61,066 nucleotides of DNA, from the NCBI GenBank assembly GCA_902789795.1, contig CADAPM010000011.1, positions 1 to 61,066 of the forward strand. Reading direction: 5' to 3'. The notes beneath the pieces were generated by a model. The model had not been told where the DNA came from. It did no database searches and worked only from the letters and a program-made list of their open reading frames with translations. Origin of the DNA: an uncultured Eubacteriales bacterium (GTDB lineage Bacteria; Bacillota; Clostridia; Christensenellales; Aristaeellaceae). Of this stretch, positions 25,571 through 34,659 are shown piece after piece. Each line of letters begins with the position of its first letter. Position 1 is the first letter of the stretch. Made by a program: the position numbers and the translations under genes.

Positions 25571-26293
25571 TCACAGATTGTTCAGGATCAGCGTGAGCCC
25601 GCTGCCTACGAGCACCAGGATGATGCACATGCGGACGCTGCGCTCGCTCAGCTTCCCGGCGCAGCGGATGCCCAGGAACAGCCCGAGGAGCATGGAGGGC
25701 ATCAGGATGAGCCCCTGCAGGGCCAGAGGCCCGGTGAGCAGGCCCGTCACGGCATAGATGATGACGCGCAGGACGTCGGTGGAGGCGTACACGGCGGAGA
25801 GGTTCGCTTTCAGCTCCTTGCTGTCCCGGGTCGTCTTGGTCAGGGCAGCGGCCATCAGCGCGCCGACGCCGAACATGCCGCTCAGGACGCCCGACAGGAC
25901 GATCGTGATCCAGTGCATGACCTTGGCGCGGCCGGTAGGCGCGGCGGGGGCCTTGTCCTTGCTGCGCAGCATGTCCAGGCTCAGGGCGAGCACCACGAAG
26001 CCGAAAATCAGCTTGACAGCGCGGCCGTCCATATTCCTGAGCAGCAGCGCGCCTGGGACCAGGAAGAGCCCGGATATCAGGGCCGCGGGCAGCCAGATCT
26101 TCTTGTCCAGCCACTGACGGTGCTTCCAGGTCATGGTCACGTTGGCGGGCAGCGTGAGCATGGAGTCCACCGGGGTGATGACCGCGTTATCCTTGAAAAA
26201 GGCCATAATGCCCGCGTGGATCAGGGAGTTCCCGAAGCCGGCGATGCCCTTGACGAAGTAGCCGGCGAATACTGCGATCTGCCAGATGATCAT
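25571..26293 (-). CDS. TauE/SafE family membrane transporter
   Basis: A 240-residue membrane protein with about seven hydrophobic segments and the family start AGYFVKGIAGFGNSLIHAGIMA (GxxGFGxg motif), repeated weakly as LSGMFGVGALMAAALTK in the second half. TauE/SafE proteins export sulfite, sulfoacetate or related organic anions; the substrate is not predictable here. It is slightly shorter than usual. The start at 26293 has GGAGG only 4 bases upstream. It lies in the middle of the MATE/TauE/Nudix run. Confidence 0.85.
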   Translation of the reverse strand: MIIWQIAVFAGYFVKGIAGFGNSLIHAGIMAFFKDNAVITPVDSMLTLPANVTMTWKHRQWLDKKIWLPAALISGLFLVPGALLLRNMDGRAVKLIFGFVVLALSLDMLRSKDKAPAAPTGRAKVMHWITIVLSGVLSGMFGVGALMAAALTKTTRDSKELKANLSAVYASTDVLRVIIYAVTGLLTGPLALQGLILMPSMLLGLFLGIRCAGKLSERSVRMCIILVLVGSGLTLILNNL

Positions 26294-26305
26294 GCTGCCT
26301 CCAAA

Positions 26306-27703
26306 TCAATCTCTCGCGCCGACGATATTGCGCACCCACACGCCCTTGCGCACCAGGTGCAGGCCAAAGAAGCACTTGACCAGCTCCGCGCAGTTCACGC
26401 ACACCAGCATCCACACGATGTACATGTCGGTATACCGGCTCAGCACGAAGGCGACGGGGATGCACAGCGCCCACAGGCAAACCGAGTCGAACAGGAAGGT
26501 GATCCAGGTCTTGCCGCCGGAGCGCAGGGTGAAATAGCAGGCGTTGTTGAAGGCGTTCAGGGGCATGAAGAGCGCGTTCACGATCATCAGCCGCGTCGCC
26601 AGGGCGCGGATGCTCTCCTCCGTCTGGTAGACCCGCGGGAAGAAGGGCGCGGCGCACACCAGCAGGATGCCGGTGCCCACGCTCATCAGGATCGACATCA
26701 CGATCAGCTTGCGCGCGTGATCCCGCGCCTCGTCCAGGCGGTTCGCGCCCAGGCGCTGGCCCAGGATGATGGCGATGGCCGTGCCCATGGAGATGAACAC
26801 CACGCTGAACAGGTTGGAGATGGTGGAGGAGATGTTCTGCGCCGTGACCACGCTGAGCCCGCGCATGGAGTAGCACTGGTTCAGGGTGGCGATGCCGCTG
26901 GACCAGAGCGCCTCGTTGATGAGCAGCGGGAAGCCCTTGCGGAAGAACTCCACCGCTCGGTCCAGGGGAATCCTGAGCGTGCGGTACAGCCCGACGACCC
27001 AGGGGTTGCGCTCCTTGTGCGCGTGGGTCCAGGTCACGACGATGAGCAGCTCCACATAGCGGCTCAGCACCGTGGCGATGGCCGCGCCGTCCACGCCCAG
27101 CTGGGGGAAGCCCCAGTGGCCGTAGATCAGCAGCCAGTTGCCGATCAGGTTCACCAGCACCGCGATGATGCCGGCGCGCATGGGCACCAGCGTCTCCCCG
27201 CATTCGCGCAGGCTGCTGGAGTACACCTGGGCCAGCATGAAGGCCGGCAGGCCCGCCAGCATGATGCGCAGGTAGGATTCACCATATTTGAGGGTGCTCA
27301 TAAGGTCGCCGCCCTCGGCGGATTCGTTCAGGTACAGGCTGATCAGCGGCCCGCCCGCCAGCAGGAACACCGCCGCGGCGCCCGCGCACAGCAGCATCCC
27401 GATCCACAGCTTGTAGCGGAAGGTCTGCCGGATGCCCTCCTGATCGCCCTGGCCGTAATACTGCGCGGTAAAGATGCCCGCGCCGGCGAGCCCGCCGAAA
27501 ATGCACAGGTTGAACACGAAGATCAGCTGGTTGACGATGGCCACGCCGGACATGGGCTCCGTGCCCACCTGCCCGACCATGATATTGTCCAGCAGGCTGA
27601 CGAAGTTGGTGATGCCGTTCTGCACCATGACCGGCACCGCGATCCTGAGCACCATGCGCAGGAACGACCGGTTGCCGAGATACTTTTGCTTAAGGTCAGT
27701 CAT
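26306..27703 (-). CDS. MATE family efflux transporter
   Basis: A 465-residue protein with twelve hydrophobic segments in two similar halves (LRIAVPVMVQNGITNFVSLLDNIMVGQVG in the first, FFRKGFPLLINEALWSSGIATLNQ in the second), the mark of Na+/H+-driven multidrug and toxin exporters. The length is normal. AAAGGAG precedes the ATG. It is first in the run with TauE/SafE and Nudix, and repeat element D2 lies 39 bp upstream, between it and the M16 peptidase gene. No own promoter is obvious outside D2, so it may depend on read-through. Confidence 0.92.
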   Translation of the reverse strand: MTDLKQKYLGNRSFLRMVLRIAVPVMVQNGITNFVSLLDNIMVGQVGTEPMSGVAIVNQLIFVFNLCIFGGLAGAGIFTAQYYGQGDQEGIRQTFRYKLWIGMLLCAGAAAVFLLAGGPLISLYLNESAEGGDLMSTLKYGESYLRIMLAGLPAFMLAQVYSSSLRECGETLVPMRAGIIAVLVNLIGNWLLIYGHWGFPQLGVDGAAIATVLSRYVELLIVVTWTHAHKERNPWVVGLYRTLRIPLDRAVEFFRKGFPLLINEALWSSGIATLNQCYSMRGLSVVTAQNISSTISNLFSVVFISMGTAIAIILGQRLGANRLDEARDHARKLIVMSILMSVGTGILLVCAAPFFPRVYQTEESIRALATRLMIVNALFMPLNAFNNACYFTLRSGGKTWITFLFDSVCLWALCIPVAFVLSRYTDMYIVWMLVCVNCAELVKCFFGLHLVRKGVWVRNIVGARD

Positions 27704-27742
27704 GCGGACTCCTTTAAGTCAGGTAGGAGTGAGGTAACGAAT

Positions 27743-27903
27743 AGTGATAAGTGATAAGAGATAAGTGATAAGTGGTGGTAGAAATTGCGCAGAGCGCAAT
27801 TTCATCTATTTCGCACGCAGTGCCGCAACAATCGTCCAAACTCCGTAACGCAGTGAAGGAGTTTGTTCCTGAACTTATCACTTATCTCTCATCATTTATC
27901 ACT
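27743..27903. repeat. Heptad-armed inverted-repeat element D2 (gene-less relative of D)
   Basis: The left arm is AGTGATA, AGTGATA, AGAGATA, AGTGATA, AGTGGTG (27743-27777). The right arm on the minus strand is AGTGATA, AATGATG, AGAGATA, AGTGATA, AGTTCAG (27869-27903). Inside are two hairpins: a perfect 10-bp stem GAAATTGCGC/GCGCAATTTC with a 3-base loop (27781-27803) and CAAACTCC/GGAGTTTG (about 27837-27865). The right arm matches that of element D almost base for base, including the AGTTCAG end. Only about 33 bp separate the hairpins, and no ORF is present. Confidence 0.88.
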
Positions 27904-27914
27904 GTTTTCCTGCA

Positions 27915-30803
27915 TTATGAGAGCGTCGTCACACTAAGCTCATCCCCGCACTTCTCGATCGCCTCTTTGTGGCCGATGACGCAGGTGGCGGCGTCGGCGG
28001 CGAAGGCGTCGAGGGCGGGGAGCCAGGCGGTCAGGTCGTCGGGGGTCATACTTAGGACGCGCTGGCGGTCGGCCTGGCGCTTTTCATCCGTGATGCCCTT
28101 GAACCAGCGCAGGTCGGCGATGCGACCCTTCTGGCGCGGCGTGCTCAGGGGCTCGCCGCCGCCGATGGTGGAGATGATGTAGGGGGTCAGCGTTTCACCG
28201 CTGTCCTTGAACCCGCGGATGAAGTCCGGGATCGCGCGGTAGGCCTCCAGGGTGTGGGCCGGGTTCGGATCCCGGTAGGAGGAGGCGGTCACGGCGCCGG
28301 AGGCGCGCAGGCTGAAATTGACGCCGTAAGCGCCGCCCTGCACGCGCACGGTGTTCCACAGATAGCCGAAGCTCAGAATGTTGGAGAGCACGGCGGCGGT
28401 GCTGTTGTAGGGCAGGCCGCCCTGGTACAGGGACCAGCCCATGGCCGCGTAGGCGATCTGGGCGGGCACCTGGAAGGCCTCCCGCAGTGGCGCTTCATAG
28501 GCGATGGTCCGGGTCGCCGGCGCGGGCGTGCCCCGGGTCAGGCCGTCCAGCAGCAGGCCGGGGTCGATGGCCTCGCCGGTCACGCTGACCGTCAGGCGGT
28601 CAAGGCAGACGCTCTCGCTAAGGACGCGCTGCCACAGCGCTTTCAGGCCGGGCAGGTGCCGGGGCAGGTCCGCGCAGATCTCGTGGGAGCGCTTCACCAG
28701 CGTCACGCCGTTCAGGTATTCGCCCGCGGCGGCCGCGGCGCTGTAGTGGGCGCTGACCCGCTGCGCGGCGTACCGGCTGCCGCCCATGATCACGGACTGG
28801 CGCAGGTCGTCGTCGGTCTGCAGCAGGATCTCGCGGATCAGCTGGTCGCTGGAGAAATCCGTCTCCGTCAGGATCTCCCGGAACAGCTGCGCGGCCTTTC
28901 CGGCGTTCTCCTTGAGCGCGGAGAAGGAGGCGGTCAGGCAGATGGCGCAGCGGTCGGGCTCCTCGTCCTTGGCCAGGGCTTCCAGCGCGAAGTCCAGGGA
29001 GCCGGTCACCAGCTTCAGTTCCCGCTGCAGCTCGGTCACCGTGTGCCGGGCCGTGGGCAGCTCGCCCAGCAGGTCGGGCAGCAGGGCCAGGTCGCTGAGC
29101 TCGGCGGGCGCCAGCTCGCCCAGCAGGTAGTACATGTTCACGTGCACGATGCCGGGGCAGGGCGCCTGGTGATAGAGCACCGTCACGCCGTTGCACTCGG
29201 ACACTTCCGTCATGGTCTTTTCGGGTACGGGATCGACCTCGGTCAGGGCCAGCTGGGGCAGGGTGGCCCGGGCCTCCGGGCTGTCGGGGGTCTGCTGCCA
29301 GGTGAGCAGGCGCTGATTGTCGCTGACGAGCTTCTCGAACGTGGTATCGTCCATCTGTTCGAGCCGCGCTTCCAGGCGCGCCTGTTCTTCCTCGCGCAAG
29401 CGCTCGTCCATGGCGGGATCCGGGGTCAGGACCACCTCGAGCGTGTCCTCGGGGGAGAGGAAGATCTGTTTGAGCAGCTGCTCATAGCCGTCGGTCTGTA
29501 GCATGTCCCGGAGCGCCTGCAGCTCCCGGTCGAAGGTCAGGTACAGGGCGGGATCGCCGCCGTACAGCCAGGCGTTCTGCGCCATCACGGCCCGCACCAG
29601 GCCCTGGGGCTCGGTGGGCTCCTTCAGGCGGAAGGCCAGGCGGTTGATGGAGGCTTCCAGGTCCTTGCGGTCCACGCCGTTTTTGACCAGGTCCTCCGCA
29701 GTCTTGCGCAGCGCGGCGCGGATGGCGTCCAGATTTTCCGGCTCCGTATTGCGGATCCACACGGCGGAATAGGTCTGCTGGGTGCCGTCCTGCAGGGTGG
29801 CGCTCAGGTCCTGGCCCAGCTCAGCGTCCAGGATGGCGCGTTTGAAGGGCGAGTCGTTCCCGCCTGCTACCGCGTCCAGCAGTACGGAGACCGCCAGGTC
29901 CTCGGTCTTGTCGGCCCAGCTGTGCAGCAGCCGCGCGAACAGGATGTGGGTCTTGTCCGCGGGGTCCTCGTCCTGGGCGATGGCGTACTGGGCGCGCACC
30001 TGCCGGGCAGGCCTGCGCTCCTGCGGGATGAGCTCGATCATCCTGCCGCTCACGCTGAAGCGGTTCAGGTAGCTCTCCAGCAGGGAGAAGGTCTCCTCCG
30101 CGGGGATATCGCCGTCCAGCCAGATCCGGGCGTTGTCCGGATGGTAATAGCGGCGGTATGTGTCGATGAACTTGTCATAGGTCAGCTCCGGGATCACCGT
30201 CGGGTCGCCGCCGGAGTTGAAGCCGTAGCAGTTGTCCGGGAACAGCGCGGTGGCCGTCACCTGCTCCATGACCTCGTCCACGGAGGACATGGCGCCCTTC
30301 ATCTCGTTCAGCACCACGCCCTTCAGGGACGCGGGCTTGTCCCGGCCCTCGGCCTCCACGTGCCAGCCCTCCTGCATGAAGATGCAGGGGTTGCGCAGGA
30401 TGGCGGGGGCGAACACGGCGTCCAGGTAGACCTCCGTCAGGTTCAGGAAGTCCCGCTCGTTGCGGCTGGACACCGGGTACATGGTCTTGTCCGCGAAGGT
30501 GATGGCGTTCAGAAAGGTGTTCATGGAGCCCTTCAGCAGCTCCACAAAGGGCTCCCGGACGGGAAATTTGTCGCTGCCGCAGAGCACCGAGTGCTCCAGG
30601 ATGTGGAACACGCCCGTGGAATCCTCCGGCAGGGTCTTGAAGGTCACGCAGAACAGCTTGTTCTGCTCGTCGCTTTTGCACCAGCACAGCTGCGCGCCGG
30701 ACTGTGTATGGGTCATCTCGATCAGGGTCGCGCGGATCTCGCTGAGCTCCCGCACCCGGGTCACGGTAAAACCGTGGTATCGATCGCCTGTTTTAAACTG
30801 CAT
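27915..30803 (-). CDS. M16C zinc metallopeptidase (presequence-protease type)
   Basis: A 962-residue protein with the inverted zinc motif HILEH at residues 67-71, followed by GSDKFPVREPFVELLKGSMNTFLNA, diagnostic of the M16C/PreP group. A second, inactive M16 half follows with the RxxxY-type region (GAYGVNFSLRASG, SYRDPNP). These enzymes form a closed chamber that degrades peptides of roughly 10-65 residues. No signal peptide, so cytosolic peptide clearance is likely. It has its own promoter (30861-30889). The stop lies 12 bp from element D2. Confidence 0.93.
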   Translation of the reverse strand: MQFKTGDRYHGFTVTRVRELSEIRATLIEMTHTQSGAQLCWCKSDEQNKLFCVTFKTLPEDSTGVFHILEHSVLCGSDKFPVREPFVELLKGSMNTFLNAITFADKTMYPVSSRNERDFLNLTEVYLDAVFAPAILRNPCIFMQEGWHVEAEGRDKPASLKGVVLNEMKGAMSSVDEVMEQVTATALFPDNCYGFNSGGDPTVIPELTYDKFIDTYRRYYHPDNARIWLDGDIPAEETFSLLESYLNRFSVSGRMIELIPQERRPARQVRAQYAIAQDEDPADKTHILFARLLHSWADKTEDLAVSVLLDAVAGGNDSPFKRAILDAELGQDLSATLQDGTQQTYSAVWIRNTEPENLDAIRAALRKTAEDLVKNGVDRKDLEASINRLAFRLKEPTEPQGLVRAVMAQNAWLYGGDPALYLTFDRELQALRDMLQTDGYEQLLKQIFLSPEDTLEVVLTPDPAMDERLREEEQARLEARLEQMDDTTFEKLVSDNQRLLTWQQTPDSPEARATLPQLALTEVDPVPEKTMTEVSECNGVTVLYHQAPCPGIVHVNMYYLLGELAPAELSDLALLPDLLGELPTARHTVTELQRELKLVTGSLDFALEALAKDEEPDRCAICLTASFSALKENAGKAAQLFREILTETDFSSDQLIREILLQTDDDLRQSVIMGGSRYAAQRVSAHYSAAAAAGEYLNGVTLVKRSHEICADLPRHLPGLKALWQRVLSESVCLDRLTVSVTGEAIDPGLLLDGLTRGTPAPATRTIAYEAPLREAFQVPAQIAYAAMGWSLYQGGLPYNSTAAVLSNILSFGYLWNTVRVQGGAYGVNFSLRASGAVTASSYRDPNPAHTLEAYRAIPDFIRGFKDSGETLTPYIISTIGGGEPLSTPRQKGRIADLRWFKGITDEKRQADRQRVLSMTPDDLTAWLPALDAFAADAATCVIGHKEAIEKCGDELSVTTLS

Positions 30804-30860
30804 GAAGGGCCTCCTGTCAGGTCATTTTTCCCGGCCGTCACCGGCCACGAAAACGCCCCT

Positions 30861-30889
30861 ATTGTAGCAGGAAAAGGGTAAATAAGCAA
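30861..30889 (-). promoter_or_regulatory. Promoter of M16 peptidase gene
   Basis: Minus strand: TTGCTT (30884-30889), 17 bases, TACAAT (30861-30866). Confidence 0.75.
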
Positions 30890-30913
30890 TCCCCGGCGGG
30901 GCCCAGTTTTTAC

Positions 30914-30942
30914 TTGTCAATCCACCCAGGATTGTGTAAAAT
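30914..30942 (+). promoter_or_regulatory. Promoter of acidic surface protein gene
   Basis: TTGTCA (30914-30919), 17 bases, TAAAAT (30937-30942). The transcript would start near the repeat fragment at 30956. Confidence 0.8.
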
Positions 30943-30955
30943 AACGGGGAATGAG

Positions 30956-30977
30956 AGCCTTGCGGATGAGGGCTGTC
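30956..30977 (+). repeat. Copy of the end of the 55.8-56.0 kb MITE-like element
   Basis: These 22 bases differ at one position from 56014-56035 (both contain GCGGATGAGGGCTGTC). The fragment lies in the 5' leader of the acidic surface protein gene. Confidence 0.65.
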
Positions 30978-31018
30978 TGAACCTGTACATGAGCGGAATG
31001 AAGGCGGTGAAAACGGGG

Positions 31019-33670
31019 ATGAAACGGTGGCTGGCGATGGTGCTGACGGCGGCGCTGGTGTTTACCAGTGCCGGCTCTCGCTTATCCCGCGCGTCGGAAG
31101 CCGCGCCGGAGGCGATAGAGGAACCTGCCGTCATTGAAACGGTGCCGGAGATCATTCCGGACGAACTGCCGGTCGAAGCCCCGGTGCAGGAGTCTGCGGT
31201 GCAGCCGGATGAGGGGGAGGAAACGGCCCTGCCCGCGGCAGAGGAACCGCCCGTGCCGGAAGCGCCCGCGGACCTGGAGCCGGAACCGCCCGCCGAACCG
31301 GAGACGCCGGACGAGGAAGCCCCGGCGGAGGAAGCGGTCGAAGTGCCTTTGGAAGAAGCGATCGAACTGCCGGAAGATCCCGTTGAACCGGAAGAAGTAC
31401 CTGAGCTCCCGCCTGAGGCAGAGGAACCGCCGGAAGCAGAGGCCATCCCCATCGACGTCACGGACATCACGAAGGACCTGATCGTTTCGGAAGAGCCTGC
31501 CGAAGGCACGGAAACAACTGATATAACAGACATAATAGATATTGACGAGATGCCGGAAGAAGCTCCGGAAGCGGAGGAAGCCCCGGAGGCCGCGCCTGAC
31601 GCTCCCGCGCCTGAACCGGAGGAAATTATACCCGAAGAACCCCTCCTGGACATCGGGGAGGACGAGATCATCGCGGAGTTCGAGGCGGAGCTGGAGGCGA
31701 TCCTGCCGGACCTCAACTCGGACAACGCCGATGAGCTGCTGAACGCCTATGTGGAAAAGCTGCTGGCGGCGGCGGTCCGGCACCCGGGCCTGCTGCGCGC
31801 CATCCGGGTGGACGGTCGGCTGGACGAGGTGGGCTATGCCCTGTACCAGAGCCTCAAGCCCCGGATCGAGGCCATTGCGGCGGGCGACCAGAGCAGCACG
31901 GTCCTGAGCGTGGGCTATGCGGATCTCGGCCTGCCCACCCGTTTCACCGCCGCGGAGCTGGGCCTGGATATCCAGACCACGGAGGATATCTACGCCGGCG
32001 TGGACCTGGTTGCCCAGCAGCTGAAGGTCAATTACGCGCTGGTGCAGCTGGCCCTGCTGGCCAACTGCCCCTACGAATTGTACTGGTACGACAAGAGCAT
32101 CGGTGCGCGAACGACCTCGACCCCGGGCATGCGCGTCCGCCGGGTGAACGGCGAGTACGTATACGAGATCACCTCGGACTACACGGTGCGCATGACCGTC
32201 TCCGAGGACTACAGCGCCGAGACCTACGCGGTGGACACCTCCGTGGGCCAGAAGGTGCGGCACTCGGTCAGCACCGCCCAGCAGATCGTGGAGAAATACC
32301 GCAGCCTCAACGACCTGGAGAAGCTGGAGGCCTACCGCGACGAGATCTGCCGCCTGGTCAGCTATAACGGGGCTGCCGCCGGCGGGGGACAGGCCTATGG
32401 CGATCCCTGGCAGATCGTGTATGTCTTTGACGAGGACAGCGGCACCAACGTGGTGTGCGAGGGCTATGCGAAGGCCTTCCAATACCTCTGTGACATGACT
32501 GATTTTGACGGCGATGTCAACTGCTATACCGTCCAGGGCCGCATGGACTGGGGCACCGGCGAGGGCGCGCACATGTGGAACATCGTCACCATGTCCGACG
32601 GGCAGAACTACCTGGTGGACCTGACCAACAGCGATGCGGGCACCCTGGGCGCGGACGGCTCCCTCTTCCTGACCGGAGACGCCGAGGACGCCGACGGCGC
32701 GCTGATCTTCCGCAATGAGAAGGGTCAGCCCATCCGCTACCAGTACAACGCGGACACCACCAGCCTCTATACCCAAGAGGAGCTGACCCTGTCCGGAAAG
32801 AAGTATGAAGTCACCTGCCACCTGGACCTGTACCCCTATCACACGCTGAAAGAGGTCCCGGCGGTCCCGCCGACCTGTGAGACGCCGGGCCGCGCCGCCC
32901 ACTGGGTCTGCGAGCAGGACAGAGGCCTTTATGCCGACGCCAGAGGCGCGGAAGTGGTGACGGAGGAAGCCCTGGTCCTCCCCGCTTTGGGCCATGCCTA
33001 TGGGGACTGGACCGTGACCGCCGCGCCCACCTGCGAGGAGGACGGCGAGGAGCGGCGGGTGTGCGCCCACGACCCAGCGCACGCGGAGACGCGGCCCGTG
33101 CAGAAGCTGGGACACCAGCTGACCTATGTGCCCGCCCGGGAGCCCACCTATACTGCCGAAGGCGCGGTCGGGCACTGGGTTTGCGAGACCTGCGGCAGCC
33201 TGTTTGCGGACGCCGAAGGCACCGTCCCGCTGTCGCCCGAGGACATCCCCGTCCCGAAGAAAAAGCGGCCCGCCGATTCCGCCCAGCGCCTCAGCGCCGC
33301 GGACATCAGCGCCCTGACCGGCTGGCGGATTGCGCGGATCGAGGAGCTGCTGAACGATGAGGAAACGGCCGCTTTTGCCGCCCTGCCCCTGTACGACCAG
33401 CTGACTGTTCTGGCCGCTGTATTGACCGGAGACGCCCGCCCCGCAGAATCGGCTCCAGCCGCCGAATTAGCGGCTCAAATCTCCGCAGTCCCGGACCGCA
33501 TTGAATCCTTCCGCGCCGTCTATCCGTCCGTCCGGCGCAAGCTCTCCATCCCCTTCCCCTCCCCGGCCCGGGAAGTACGCTTGGTCAGCACCGCCGATCC
33601 TTCCCAAACAAAGCTGCTCCTGCTGGCGGTGCAGCAGAATGGTCAAATGCAGGTAGCGGAGATCAAATGA
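31019..33670 (+). CDS. Large secreted acidic protein with transglutaminase-like domain
   Basis: An 883-residue exported protein. A signal peptide (MKRWLAMVLTAALVFTSAGS) is followed by about 200 residues almost wholly Glu, Pro, Ala and Asp, then a helical region. The transglutaminase/protease-like domain has Cys480 (VVCEGYAKAFQYLC), His518 (GAHMWNIV) and Asp534 (YLVDLTNSD). Two Cys-paired repeats follow (APTCEEDGEERRVC, HWVCETCGSLFADAEG, with GHAYGDW spacers), then a C-terminal helical part. No LPxTG or SLH motif is visible. The start at 31019 is chosen because AAGGCGGTGA, one mismatch from the ideal RBS, ends 8 bases upstream; ATGs at 30989 and 30998 lack this. A wall-associated role is inferred. 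Confidence 0.83.
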   Translation: MKRWLAMVLTAALVFTSAGSRLSRASEAAPEAIEEPAVIETVPEIIPDELPVEAPVQESAVQPDEGEETALPAAEEPPVPEAPADLEPEPPAEPETPDEEAPAEEAVEVPLEEAIELPEDPVEPEEVPELPPEAEEPPEAEAIPIDVTDITKDLIVSEEPAEGTETTDITDIIDIDEMPEEAPEAEEAPEAAPDAPAPEPEEIIPEEPLLDIGEDEIIAEFEAELEAILPDLNSDNADELLNAYVEKLLAAAVRHPGLLRAIRVDGRLDEVGYALYQSLKPRIEAIAAGDQSSTVLSVGYADLGLPTRFTAAELGLDIQTTEDIYAGVDLVAQQLKVNYALVQLALLANCPYELYWYDKSIGARTTSTPGMRVRRVNGEYVYEITSDYTVRMTVSEDYSAETYAVDTSVGQKVRHSVSTAQQIVEKYRSLNDLEKLEAYRDEICRLVSYNGAAAGGGQAYGDPWQIVYVFDEDSGTNVVCEGYAKAFQYLCDMTDFDGDVNCYTVQGRMDWGTGEGAHMWNIVTMSDGQNYLVDLTNSDAGTLGADGSLFLTGDAEDADGALIFRNEKGQPIRYQYNADTTSLYTQEELTLSGKKYEVTCHLDLYPYHTLKEVPAVPPTCETPGRAAHWVCEQDRGLYADARGAEVVTEEALVLPALGHAYGDWTVTAAPTCEEDGEERRVCAHDPAHAETRPVQKLGHQLTYVPAREPTYTAEGAVGHWVCETCGSLFADAEGTVPLSPEDIPVPKKKRPADSAQRLSAADISALTGWRIARIEELLNDEETAAFAALPLYDQLTVLAAVLTGDARPAESAPAAELAAQISAVPDRIESFRAVYPSVRRKLSIPFPSPAREVRLVSTADPSQTKLLLLAVQQNGQMQVAEIK

Positions 33671-33680
33671 TAATCTGAGC

Positions 33681-33710
33681 CTCCCCCAGGTGACCGGGGG
33701 AGACTTTGTT
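33681..33710. terminator. Terminator between converging genes
   Basis: CTCCCCC pairs with GGGGGAG, with an inner GGT/ACC extension and T-rich sequence after it. It serves the + gene and perhaps the ABC operon. Confidence 0.75.
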
Positions 33711-33795
33711 ATGCCCGCGTTATGCAGATAGCAACAAAAGAGGACGCCGCATTTTGCGGCACCCTCGAAGCTTTGGTGCTTGAAAGCTGGGTGTG

Positions 33796-34659
33796 TTACC
33801 CCTTCACCGCGCCGGCGATAAAGCTGTCCTGGATGCGGCGGCTCAGGAAGATGTAGACTATCAGCGTGGGGATGGTCGCGATGGACAGGGCAGCGCCAAT
33901 GGGGCCCCACTCTGTCGTGTACTGGCCTGACAGGGCCTGGACGCCGACAGGCAGTGTTCTCCACTGCGGGGCGGTCACGAATACGTTAGCGAACATCAGC
34001 TCGTTCCAGCATTGCAGGAATGTGTAGATGCCCACAGTGGCAACTGCCGGGGTCATCAGCGGCGCGATCACGCGGAAGAAGATGCCCCATACGCCGCAGC
34101 CGTCCAGGAAGGCGGCTTCGTCCAGGTCATAGGGGATATCGCCCATGAAACCGGTGGCGATCAGGATGCCCATGGCCAGGGAGAAGGCAGAATAGGGGAT
34201 GATCAGCGCCCAAAGCGTGTTGAGCAGGTGAACCTTGGACAAAGTCGTGTACAGTGGTACGATGGACGCGTGGATCGGAACGGTCAGACCCAGCATGAAG
34301 AACTTGTTCATGCGCTTGCGGTTCTTCCATTCCAGGCGGGTCATGGCATACGTGGCCATGACGGAGGCGACCAGCGTGATCATGATGGTGGAAACCGCGA
34401 CGATCAGGCTGTTCAGGAAATAGCGCGGCATGTTGCCCGTATTCAGCGCCCGGTCATAGTTGGCCCACACCCAGTATTTGGGCAGGCCCATGACGTTCTC
34501 GCCGAAGATCTCGGGATTGGTTTTCAGGGAGAAAGTCAGCATCCAGTATACCGGGAACAAGCTGATCAGCGCCCAGATGACCAGGATGGCATAGGCGGTT
34601 GCGGACTGCCATGTGATCTTCCGCGGGGCGTCGGGAGCGCGGTAAGCTTTTTTACTCAT
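33796..34659 (-). CDS. Carbohydrate ABC transporter permease (MalG type)
   Basis: A 287-residue inner-membrane permease with six hydrophobic segments and the EAA loop DEAAFLDGCGVWGIFFRVIAPL that docks to the ATPase. The C-terminus SRRIQDSFIAGAVKG is typical of MalG-like CUT1 permeases. It forms the channel with the MalF-type partner, whose gene overlaps by 4 bp (ATGA-type coupling). No ATPase gene is in this operon; a shared MsmX/MalK-type ATPase encoded elsewhere is expected. The truncated ATPase at the window start is one candidate. Confidence 0.93.
   Translation of the reverse strand: MSKKAYRAPDAPRKITWQSATAYAILVIWALISLFPVYWMLTFSLKTNPEIFGENVMGLPKYWVWANYDRALNTGNMPRYFLNSLIVAVSTIMITLVASVMATYAMTRLEWKNRKRMNKFFMLGLTVPIHASIVPLYTTLSKVHLLNTLWALIIPYSAFSLAMGILIATGFMGDIPYDLDEAAFLDGCGVWGIFFRVIAPLMTPAVATVGIYTFLQCWNELMFANVFVTAPQWRTLPVGVQALSGQYTTEWGPIGAALSIATIPTLIVYIFLSRRIQDSFIAGAVKG

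Noticed and set aside
22619-27754. Long plus-strand frames (809 and 752 codons) opposite UvrA-like, Nudix, TauE and MATE genes
   Set aside because: They are antisense shadows rich in Gly, Ala, His and Gln, crossing several real genes and intergenic gaps.
31082-33175. 697-codon frame opposite the acidic secreted protein
   Set aside because: Repetitive Arg/Phe-rich translation of the antisense of Glu/Pro codons; the plus-strand gene has signal peptide, promoter and domains.
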